Below are positions 1-7,200 of a stretch of DNA of 9,993 bases, piece by piece. The stretch covers positions 1 through 9,993 of the forward strand of contig DAOWFV010000070.1 in assembly GCA_030637805.1 (NCBI GenBank), written 5' to 3'. The notes under the pieces were generated by a model. It did not search any database. It worked only from the letters and a program-made list of their open reading frames with translations, and was not told the DNA's origin. Position 1 is the first letter of the stretch. Every line of letters begins with the position of its first letter. A program made the translations under genes and the position numbers. Source of the stretch: Acidobacteriota bacterium (GTDB lineage Bacteria; Acidobacteriota; Thermoanaerobaculia; Thermoanaerobaculales; Sulfomarinibacteraceae).

Positions 1-476
1 GGATGCTCACACCGGACCTCGGTTTCCGCGTCGGCAGCCAGCACAACTCGTCGCACATCGGGGACGAGTACTCGGAGCGAACGGAAACCAAGCGGATCCA
101 CTACACCCGCGAGGAGTTAGCGCTCGGCGTGAGTTGGAGCTTCCGGCCAGGTTGGACGACCTACGCCGAGCTCGGCGTCGGAAACGGTATCGCCGGTTCC
201 ATCACCAGCCGGCTGGAAGCCGGCCTGCAGTTCATCAGCAAGCAGAAGTACTGGAAGGGGCTTGCGTCGAGGTACGCAGCGGTCGACATCCGCACCTACG
301 AGGAGACCGACTGGAGCACCCGATTCACCGCCCAGGTGGGCTACTGGATCCCAGTGGGAACCCGCAGCAGCGTCCACCGTCTCGCCCTCGAGTTCGGCAC
401 TGGACGCTCGGTCATGGGCCAGTTCCTGTGGGAGAAAGAGACCTACTTGAGCATCGGTTGGTATTACGACTGGTAG
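1..476 (+). CDS. DUF1207-like outer-membrane protein, C-terminal fragment
   Basis: The reading frame is open to the left window edge, so only the last ~157 residues are present and the Met at position 3 is probably internal. The fragment contains SSHIGDEY followed by an Arg-rich stretch and YTREEL. Its tail has the pattern LEFGTG..VMGQFLWEK and ends in GWYYDW. From memory, DUF1207 proteins share an SSHLGDE-type motif and an E-x-x-x-G-x-S-x-x-GQF-type tail. Alternating aromatic and polar residues and the terminal aromatic residue fit a beta-barrel outer-membrane protein. No function is established for DUF1207. The gene converges on the transporter operon, and its stop codon (474-476) lies in the left arm of a palindrome. 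Family assignment is moderately confident; the barrel topology is inferred. Confidence 0.7.
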   Translation, partial: MLTPDLGFRVGSQHNSSHIGDEYSERTETKRIHYTREELALGVSWSFRPGWTTYAELGVGNGIAGSITSRLEAGLQFISKQKYWKGLASRYAAVDIRTYEETDWSTRFTAQVGYWIPVGTRSSVHRLALEFGTGRSVMGQFLWEKETYLSIGWYYDW

Positions 477-535
477 CAATTCGTGATTGGGCAGAGTGCG
501 GCCTGCGGCCGCCCGCTTCCCAATCACCAATTGCT
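475..535. repeat. Nested inverted repeat after the DUF1207-like gene
   Basis: The left arm (475-491) reads AGCAATT-CG-TGATTGGG and the right arm (519-535) reads CCCAATCA-CC-AATTGCT. The 7-bp and 8-bp blocks pair perfectly around a 2-nt mismatch. Inside the loop a second stem, GCGGCC/GGCCGC with loop TGC, can form. The left arm starts within the stop codon of the upstream gene. There is no U-run after the stem, so it is not a textbook intrinsic terminator. It may be a dispersed palindromic element that also ends or stabilises transcripts. Confidence 0.7.
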
Positions 536-553
536 GATTAACCTCTCTTCAAC

Positions 554-616
554 AGCAATTCTCGTCCAGGATGTCGGCGGCTGAAAAGCCGCCGGCAGCA
601 CGGGGCGAGAATTGCT
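554..616. repeat. Nested inverted repeat at the 3' end of phnE
   Basis: The outer arms AGCAATTCTCG (554-564) and CGAGAATTGCT (606-616) are perfect 11-bp complements. An inner hairpin at 573-596 has the stem GTCGGCGGCT/AGCCGCCGGC (one G-T pair) closed by a GAAA tetraloop. The right arm overlaps the phnE stop codon (615-617). The outer arms share AGCAATT/AATTGCT with the palindrome at 475-535, so the two can pair within themselves or with each other. A terminator or 3'-end stabiliser role for phnE is plausible, but there is no T-run. Confidence 0.7.
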
Positions 617-1709
617 AAACGATGCGCTCCCGAATTTTGGCCGAAATGATGTCCATCATCCACACGGTGCCGGCGATGAGCAGCACCAGGGTGCCGACCT
701 CGCCCCACTCGCCGAGGTCCACGCGGGGTTTGAGGATGTAGCCGATGCCGCCGCCGCCCACGAAGCCGATGATGGTCGACATGCGGACATTGATGTCCCA
801 ACGGTAGATGGTGAACGATAGGAACGGCGGGATCACCTGCGGCACCACCCCGTAGCGCAAGACCTGGAGGGTGCTTGCGCCGGTGGCGGTGATGGCGTCC
901 ATGGGGCCGGTGTCGATGGACTCGATCTGCTCGGAGTAGAGCTTGGTGAGAGCCGCAACCGAGTGAACCCAGAGCGCGAGCACGCCTGCAAAGGGCCCGA
1001 TGCCCACCCAGGTGATGAAGATCAGGGCCCACACCAGCGGTTCGACGGCGCGAACGAAATTCATCAGAGTGCGCGACACGATGTAGGCGAGCCGGGCGAC
1101 CGCCGAGCCCCGGGTCAGGTTGCGGGCCGAGGGAAATGCGAGGACGAAGGCGACCGGGATGGCGAAGGCGGTGGCCATGAAGGCAAGAAAGATCGTCTGC
1201 ACCAACAGAACCAGACCCTCGTGCAGCACGCTGGAAGAGGGGTGCATCAGACCACGCACGATGTCGGCAGCCTTGCCGAACTTGGTGAGAAAGGTCACCA
1301 GCTGTAACTCGGTGATCAGCCAGCCCGCGAAGAAGGTCAGCTCGATAAAGACGGCCACGAACCATCCCCGCAGGGTGTGGGTCCACTCGAGGTCGCGCTC
1401 CCACTCGGGCACACCTGAAACCAGGGCGCGGCCGGGCGACGCTCCGAGCAAGCGATAGAAGAGATTCCACACGAGCGCCAGGCCGAGGCCCGCGAAGAGG
1501 GCCCAGGCGTAGTGGAGAAGATCGAGGATCTGCTCGGCCGAGAGTAGGAGGCCCGTGTCGCCGCGTCGGCCCGAAAATGCGACCACCAGAAGCTCGCCCA
1601 TCAGGATGAGCATCGTGATCAAGGCTGCATCGATGCCCACGGCCTGCAGACGGGAGAGGTTCTTCCGCCACCCGACGGCGCCCGGAGTGATCTCGCGTCC
1701 GTCACCCAT
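615..1709 (-). CDS. phnE: PhnE-type ABC permease with N-terminal RDD-like domain
   Basis: This 364-residue inner-membrane permease would form the channel of the PhnCDE importer. Residues ~160-364 match PhnE/BPD permeases: several hydrophobic helices, the EAA loop at ~260-294 (SEQIESIDTGP..AI.ATGAS..Q..RYGVVPQ) that contacts the ATPase, and the C-terminal FVGGGGIG motif followed by a last helix. PhnE is usually about 260-280 residues; here ~100 extra residues precede it. That extension has two membrane segments with R20/D27 in RLQAVGID and the motif YRLLGASPGRAL (85-96), which resembles an RDD domain. The ATG at 1709 overlaps the phnC stop codon as TGATG, indicating translational coupling. The frame stays open further upstream into phnC, but that extension is the shadow of phnC. 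The permease call is firm; the substrate is not determined. Confidence 0.88.
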   Translation of the reverse strand: MGDGREITPGAVGWRKNLSRLQAVGIDAALITMLILMGELLVVAFSGRRGDTGLLLSAEQILDLLHYAWALFAGLGLALVWNLFYRLLGASPGRALVSGVPEWERDLEWTHTLRGWFVAVFIELTFFAGWLITELQLVTFLTKFGKAADIVRGLMHPSSSVLHEGLVLLVQTIFLAFMATAFAIPVAFVLAFPSARNLTRGSAVARLAYIVSRTLMNFVRAVEPLVWALIFITWVGIGPFAGVLALWVHSVAALTKLYSEQIESIDTGPMDAITATGASTLQVLRYGVVPQVIPPFLSFTIYRWDINVRMSTIIGFVGGGGIGYILKPRVDLGEWGEVGTLVLLIAGTVWMMDIISAKIRERIV

Positions 1710-2488
1710 CAGAACCCCGAGTTGGAGGTGGGTTCGGCCTCCTCGCCGTAGATCTCGCGGAAGGTGTCGCGGTCGAACTCCTCCGGCCGCCCCCCCCACG
1801 CCACCTTCCCGTCGCGCAGGGCCACCAAGCGGGTCGCATAGCGCTCGACCAGGTCGATGTCGTGCAGGGAACAGATGACGGTGAGGCCCTCCTCCCGGTT
1901 GAGTGCCTCGATGTGGCGCATCACCGAGTGACGCAGGGCCGGGTCGAGGGATGCCACCGGCTCGTCGGCGAGGATCAGTCGGGGTTCCTGCATCAGGGCC
2001 CGTGCGACTGCAACCCGCTGCTGCTGGCCACCAGAAAGGGCGTCGGCCCGGCTGCCGGCGCGGTCGTCGAGGCCGACCCGGCCCAGGCTCGCCACCGCGC
2101 GCTCCCGTTCGCTCTGTGCAAAAGAAAGAACGAGGCTGGGCAGGAGCCGGCTTCGCCCGAGGGCCCCGGAGAGAACATTCGTGAGCACCGTTTGGCGCCG
2201 CACCAGGTTGAACTGCTGGAAGATCATCGCCACCTGCCGGCGCAAGCGACGCAACGAACCTCCGGAGGCCGCCGTGATTTCCTCGCCAAAGATCCACACC
2301 CGGCCCTCGGTGGGATCGATGAGGCGGTTCATGCAGCGCAGCAAGGTAGACTTCCCCGACCCGGAGAGACCCAGGATCGCCAGGAACTCACCCTCCCGCA
2401 CCTCGAGATCGACGCCGGACAGGGCCCGCACCCCACCGGGGTAGACCATGCCGAGGTCCTCGGTGCGGACCGCGAGATCGGCGCTCAC
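1709..2488 (-). CDS. phnC: PhnC-type ABC transporter ATP-binding protein
   Basis: This 259-residue cytoplasmic ATPase would power uptake of phosphonate, phosphite or phosphate through PhnE. All ABC motifs are intact: Walker A GLSGSGKST (40-48), Q-loop IFQQFNLV (89-96), signature LSGGQQQR (151-158), Walker B LILADEP (171-177) with Glu176, D-loop SLD (180-182) and the H-loop His209. FQQFNLV and the spacing to LSGGQQQRVAVARAL are typical of PhnC. The length matches the family. The start is GTG (2488-2486), overlapping the phnD TGA by 4 bp (GTGA). A purine-rich Shine-Dalgarno (GAGGGGAG, complement of 2495-2502) sits 6 nt upstream and supports this start. It ends with a 1-bp overlap (TGATG) onto phnE. 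Confidence 0.93.
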   Translation of the reverse strand: MSADLAVRTEDLGMVYPGGVRALSGVDLEVREGEFLAILGLSGSGKSTLLRCMNRLIDPTEGRVWIFGEEITAASGGSLRRLRRQVAMIFQQFNLVRRQTVLTNVLSGALGRSRLLPSLVLSFAQSERERAVASLGRVGLDDRAGSRADALSGGQQQRVAVARALMQEPRLILADEPVASLDPALRHSVMRHIEALNREEGLTVICSLHDIDLVERYATRLVALRDGKVAWGGRPEEFDRDTFREIYGEEAEPTSNSGF

Positions 2489-3864
2489 GAGCCGCTCCCC
2501 TCTTTTGCCCGCCGGCGTTTGAGCTTCTCCTCGGCCGCCTCGAGCAGCTTGGTGGCGCTGACCCCGGTCTCGGTGAGCGCGGTGCGGAACTCGTCAAAGT
2601 CGGCGTCCTTGCAGGGCGCCGCGGCAACTCCGGCCACCAGGTCGTAGTAGGCGCTCCGCCCGTCCGGGGTCTCGAGGAACCGCTGCATCGAGGCCTCGAA
2701 GCGCTCCCAAACGGTCTTCGAAAACCCACGACGCACACAGCACACGTCGTTTGGGATGGGGTCGGTCAGGGCGATGATCCGCACCTCGTCGAGGAGGGCC
2801 GCGCGCTCGGAAGCCGTCTGCATGTTCTTGAGGATCAGAAAGCGCGCGTCGCCGACCAGCGTGCCGTCGCGCCGGTTTGCCGCCGACGGCGGGGAGTAGA
2901 AGGTCGCACCGGCCGCGACCTTGCCATCGCGAACCGCCTGGACCACATTGGGGTGTCCGCCCGCGAAGAGCACGTGGCCCAGAGCGACGCCCGATCTCTG
3001 CAGCAGCGCCCGCGCGAAGATGTGGCCGGAGGTCGAGGTTTCGTCGGAAAAGGCAAAGTTCCTCCCGTTGAGATCCTCGAGTCGGTTCACGCCCGAGTCC
3101 GACCGGGCGAGGACGCAGCCGTAGTAGACGTTCGATAGCTCGGGTTTCGGCTGCGCACTGGTGTGGACGATACGCGTCTCGCGCAGGGTCCCGGGACGGC
3201 GGTACTCCATTTCCTTGCGCCCATCTCCCACCAGATCGCGCGGCGCCGAGTAGACCTGCCCGCTCACCGCAGCCTCCACATCCCGGTTCTCCACGAGGCG
3301 GGACACGGCCTCGACATCGCTCGCCACCGAGACCTCGATCCACCCCGGCGCGCGCTCGTCGAGGAGCTGTATGAGATCCGCCCGGAGAGGGCCAGCGAGG
3401 TCGGCGGGGAACGCCACCCGCCGGCCAGCGAGGTCCTCCGGCCGATCGGGCTCTCCCGGGCCCAACCTGGTAACCAGGATCGAGAACCGGTCCACCGAAC
3501 GCACCACCTGCAGACGCGCCTCGGCGCCGTAGCGGGCGTTCGCGAGAACATAGGCGAAGGCCGGGATCCAGGCCACGTCCGCCTGACCCGCGCCCAGGGC
3601 CTGGATCACGGCCGCGTAGCTCGTGGGTACCTGCGAGCGCAGGATCAGGCCGCTGTCGGCGCGGATGAAGCGGGCGAGCTCGTCGCCCCGCCGCACCAGC
3701 GTCCCCTGCTCGACCGACGGCACGAAGAGCATCTGCACGGCCTTTTGGCCGCTCGCTTCCAGCTGGGCGCGATGACGCAAGCCCCACACGAAGAGGACCA
3801 GGAGCAGGCCCACGAGCAGCCATCCCATCCGCGGCAACCACGCATTGCGTTGGCGAGCTTCCAT
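2485..3864 (-). CDS. phnD: PhnD-type substrate-binding protein, membrane-anchored and enlarged
   Basis: This 459-residue binding protein would capture the oxyanion ligand and deliver it to PhnE. Residues ~13-29 are a hydrophobic segment after a basic N-terminus and lack a lipobox cysteine, so it is probably anchored by an uncleaved signal. PhnD landmarks are FVPS (47-50), SYAAVIQALGAGQADVAW (82-99), DLNGRNFAFSDETSTSG (264-280), GGHPNVVQAVRDGKVAAG (302-319) and DPIPNDVCCVRRG (368-380). PhnD is usually ~300-340 residues. The extra ~120 residues (about 127-235) contain a second DLAGRRVAF block (144-152) followed by DVEAVSRLVENRDVEAA, which parallels the downstream lobe and suggests an internal duplication. 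It is the first gene of the operon and overlaps phnC by 4 bp. Ligand identity (phosphate, phosphite or phosphonate) cannot be read from the sequence. Confidence 0.87.
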   Translation of the reverse strand: MEARQRNAWLPRMGWLLVGLLLVLFVWGLRHRAQLEASGQKAVQMLFVPSVEQGTLVRRGDELARFIRADSGLILRSQVPTSYAAVIQALGAGQADVAWIPAFAYVLANARYGAEARLQVVRSVDRFSILVTRLGPGEPDRPEDLAGRRVAFPADLAGPLRADLIQLLDERAPGWIEVSVASDVEAVSRLVENRDVEAAVSGQVYSAPRDLVGDGRKEMEYRRPGTLRETRIVHTSAQPKPELSNVYYGCVLARSDSGVNRLEDLNGRNFAFSDETSTSGHIFARALLQRSGVALGHVLFAGGHPNVVQAVRDGKVAAGATFYSPPSAANRRDGTLVGDARFLILKNMQTASERAALLDEVRIIALTDPIPNDVCCVRRGFSKTVWERFEASMQRFLETPDGRSAYYDLVAGVAAAPCKDADFDEFRTALTETGVSATKLLEAAEEKLKRRRAKEGSGS

Positions 3865-3903
3865 CTTTCGCGCCAGTCGGCGGTCAGCCTAACATAGACC
3901 CCA

Positions 3904-3926
3904 GCTGGCGGCTGCAGCCCGCCAGC
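3904..3926. repeat. GC-rich hairpin upstream of phnD
   Basis: GCTGGCGG (3904-3911) pairs perfectly with CCGCCAGC (3919-3926) around a 7-nt loop; an alternative palindrome GGCTGCAGCC occupies the centre. It lies about 40 bp before the phnD start, within the likely leader or promoter. It could be an operator or a 5' UTR hairpin, or part of a dispersed repeat; nothing here distinguishes these. Confidence 0.4.
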
Positions 3927-3930
3927 CGGG

Positions 3931-4077
3931 GAATTCTCAATTTTGAATTCTCAATTCTCAGTTGTTTTCACCCGCCGGGCTCGCTTTGCCGGCCTCGCCC
4001 AATGAACATCCGCACAGGGTTCACGTGGCAGGCATCGACTATTCAAAATTGAGAATTGAGAATTGAGAAGTGAGAAC
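3931..4077. repeat. Inverted pair of heptanucleotide repeat arrays
   Basis: The left array is a run of 7-mers from 3933: ATTCTCA, ATTTTGA, ATTCTCA, ATTCTCA, then GTTGTTT. The right array (4043-4077) is exactly five 7-mers: TCAAAAT, TGAGAAT, TGAGAAT, TGAGAAG, TGAGAAC. The two arrays are in inverted orientation: 3932-3948 is a perfect 17-bp reverse complement of 4041-4057, and 3946-3960 of 4050-4064. Their AT-rich composition contrasts sharply with the GC-rich surroundings. The layout resembles a small non-autonomous element with heptad-built terminal repeats, but no target-site duplication is evident. Confidence 0.75.
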
Positions 4078-4234
4078 TATTACTCAACCCCTCGATCTCC
4101 TTCCTCAGGATTTTCCACTGGTCGCGGTGCGATCACGACACCCCCAGGGTCCGAGGTCCTTCTGCTATCCTCGCTCTCAGCTCGCGGCGCGAACCGAAAA
4201 AACCCCGCAGCCCCCAAACCGTTAACACCCCCCC

Positions 4235-4242
4235 GGGAGGAG
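4235..4242 (+). promoter_or_regulatory. Shine-Dalgarno site of the tricorn-like gene
   Basis: GGGAGGAG lies 5 nt before the ATG at 4248, close to the ideal anti-SD match and spacing. It fixes the start, which also gives a complete signal peptide. Confidence 0.85.
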
Positions 4243-4247
4243 ATCCG

Positions 4248-7200
4248 ATGAAACCGCAATTTCTGTCCGCCACCGTCCTCGCCTTCACCCTGTGCCTGCC
4301 GGCCGCCGCGATCGAGGCGCCCCTGCCCCGGCACCCCGCGCCGTCGCCCGACGGAGAGCTCATCGCCTTCTCCTGGCAGGGAGACCTGTGGCTGGTCGGT
4401 GTCGATGGCGGCGAAGCGCGGCGCCTGACGGCTCATCCCGCCACCGAACGCTTCCCGGTGTGGTCGAGGGACGGAGACCACATCGCCTTCGCCTCGAATC
4501 GCCACGGTAATGACGATGTTTTCGTCGTGCCGGCCGACGGAAGCCGCGCCCCGAAGCGTCTGACCTTCGCCTCCACCGGCGACACACCGGAAGATTTCAC
4601 CCCGGATGGCACCGCGGTGCTTTTCAGCTCCAATCGGGCCGAAGGGGTGCGTTGGGGACCCCAGCTGTGGACCGTGCCGCTGGACGGCGGCACCCCCGCC
4701 ATGGCGCAGGACGCCTTCGGCGAGCACGCCGCCTACTCAGCAGATGGAGCGACCCTCGTCTTCGTTCGCGGCAACACAAAGTGGGCCCGCCGCGGCTACC
4801 GCGGCGCCGCCAGCCGCGATCTGTGGCTGCGAGAGGAGGGCGACACCTACACCCGGCTCACCGACTTTGAGGGTACCGACGACCAGCCCTCCTGGATCGA
4901 CGGCCGGACCCTCTCTTTCCTCTCCGATCGGGAAGGACGCAAGAACGTCTACCTGTTCGACACCAACAGCAGGGAAGCGAGGCAGCTCACCAACCACCAG
5001 GGATCGGCCGTGCGCTTTCCCCGCGCCTCCGCGAACGGCGCCGTGATCGCCTACGAATTCGAGGACGCTTTGTGGACGGTGCGTCCCGACGGTGGGACAC
5101 CGGTCCGGCTCCACATCGAGGTACCGGCCGAGGAGCTGGTGAACCCCGTCCAGCGACACACCTCGAGCGACAAGGCCGGAGAGCTGGCGATCAGCCCGGA
5201 CGGCAAGCTGGCCGCCTTCACGGTGCACGGTGACGTCTTCGTCACCGACATTGCATCCAAGGAGGACCAGGAGATCGCCAAACCACCCACGGTGCGGGTC
5301 ACTTCAACCCCGGAGAGGGAGGAGCACGTGAGCTGGTCCCCCGACGGCAAGCGCCTGCTCTTCGCCTCGGCGCGCGACGCGAACATCGATCTCTACATCG
5401 CACGGCCGGCCGACGAGGACACGCCCTGGACAGACAGCTTCAACTTCACCCTCAACCGACTCACCGACTCACCCGCCGTCGAGCGATTCGCCAGGTTCTC
5501 GCCGGACGGCGATCGGGTGGCCTTCGTGCGTCACAAGGGCGACCTGGTTGTGATGCCCTCAGAGGGCGGCGCCGAGACGGTTCTCCTCGAGCACTGGACA
5601 ACGCCCGACTACGCCTGGTCGCCCGACGGCGCCTGGATCGCCTACTCCACTCCCGACGAGAGCTACAACTCCGAGGTCTGGATCGTACCCGCCACCGGTG
5701 GCACGGCCTACAACGTGAGCCGTCACCCGGACGACGACTTCGGCCCGCACTGGTCCGAAGACGGGCGCCGGCTGGTCTGGCTTTCGAAGCGCCGTGCCGA
5801 CACTTTCGACGTCTGGGGGATATGGCTCACCCGCGCCGACGATGAGCGCACGGCAGCACAGTGGCTGAAGGTGTGGAACGGAAAGGACAAGCCCAAGAAG
5901 GAGAATGGCGACGATGAGGAGGCCAACGACAAGAACGGGTCCGATGACGAGGAGAAGCAGCCCGAGCTGCCGACTGTGAGCATCGACTTCGACGACCTCT
6001 GGAGAAGAGCCCACGCCATCACCGATCTCAAGGGCGACGAGGGATCCGCCCGGGTCAGCCCCGACGGCAAGACGGTGATCTTCACCGCCGAGCACGAGGG
6101 CGAGGAGGACATGTACAGCGTGCGCTGGGACGGCGAGGACATCAAGCGCCTCACGAAGGACGGCGCCGAGCCAGAGGACATGCAGTTCGGCCCCAAGGGC
6201 AAGACCATCTTCTACCTCGACGGCAAGGGAAAGATAAAGCGGGTGGGTCTGGACGGCAAGGCCGGCGACGCCATTCCCTTTGCCGCCCGCTACGAGGTGG
6301 ACTCGCGGAAGGAACGCGCGGCCGTCTTCGAAGCGGCCTGGCGTGCTCTCAACGAGAATTTCTACGACCTGGATTTCCACGGCGTCGACTGGCCCGCACA
6401 GCGCGAAAAGTACCGGCCCTGGGCCCTCGAGGCCTCCACCGAGGCGGACTTCGCGGACGTGGTCAACCTGATGCTCGGCGAGCTCAACGCATCCCACATG
6501 GGCTATTACCCTCCGGGAACCCGGGGCGGCGGTCCACGGCGCGGGGAAAACACCGGCTGGCTCGGCGTCACCTTCGACCCGGAGGCCGGCGGGGCCGGGA
6601 TTCTGATCCGGGAGGTCCTGCCTGACTCCCCCGCCGCACGAACCGACGTGGGCCTGCGTGCCGGAGACCGCCTGCTTGCCGTCAACGGCGCCGAGATCAC
6701 CTCCAGCACCAACGTCTTCGCGCTCTTGGCCGACACCGTCGGACAGCGCACACCGATCGCGGTGCAATCAGGCGATGGCGGCGAGAGGACCGTGGTCGTG
6801 GAGCCGATCGACTACCGAGGCCAGAGAGGGCTGCGCTACCAGGAGTGGGTACGCGAGCGCCGCCGGCTCACCGAGAAATTCTCGGGCGGGCGTCTCGGCT
6901 ACCTCCACATCCAGGGCATGAGCATCCCATCCTTTGAGGAGTTCGAGCGCAATCTCTTCGCGGCGGCGGACGGCAAGGAGGGCCTGCTGATCGACGTTCG
7001 CTCGAACGGCGGCGGTTGGACCACCGACTATTTGATGGCGGTGCTCATGGTCCGCCGTCACGCCTACACGGTGCCCCGCGACGGAGACCCGGAAAATCGA
7101 GCCTACCCGCAGCGCCGACTGCCGCTGGCCGCATGGACAAGACCGGCAGCCGCTCTGTGCAACGAGGACTCCTACTCCAACGCCGAGATCTTCTCCCACG

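Larger units (their letters stand above)
3865..4247. other. Divergent intergenic region between phnD and the tricorn-like gene
   Basis: This 383-bp gap must hold the promoters for both divergent transcripts. I see no convincing -35/-10 pair on either strand. It contains a GC-rich hairpin near phnD (3904-3926), two inverted heptad arrays (3933-3967 and 4043-4077) around a ~75-bp non-repetitive core, and a strong Shine-Dalgarno before 4248. Two short frames here (4063-4251 plus, and the minus-strand frame ending at 4080) lack support as genes. Confidence 0.6.

Noticed and set aside
538..1671. Long minus-strand frame (377 codons) overlapping phnE
   Set aside because: It is out of frame with phnE, is Arg/Gly/Pro/His-rich and shows no domain; the phnE frame has clear permease motifs. 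It is a high-GC shadow.
1710..2297. Upstream in-frame extension of phnE into phnC
   Set aside because: The extension lies wholly under the intact phnC frame and reads as low-complexity Arg/Gly/Pro sequence; the ATG at 1709 with TGATG coupling is the natural start.
2594..3841. 415-codon minus-strand frame overlapping phnD
   Set aside because: It is a +1-type shadow rich in Arg/Gly/Ala; PhnD motifs are all in the other frame with no frameshift.
4143..4171. Possible extended -10 (TGCTATCCT) upstream of the tricorn-like gene
   Set aside because: No -35 at suitable spacing, and GC-rich genomes produce such matches by chance; not strong enough to list as a promoter.
5559..6767. 402-codon minus-strand frame opposite the tricorn-like gene
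   Set aside because: No recognisable domain or ribosome-binding site. It is explained by GC-rich codon bias on the opposite strand, where every plus-strand domain is intact.
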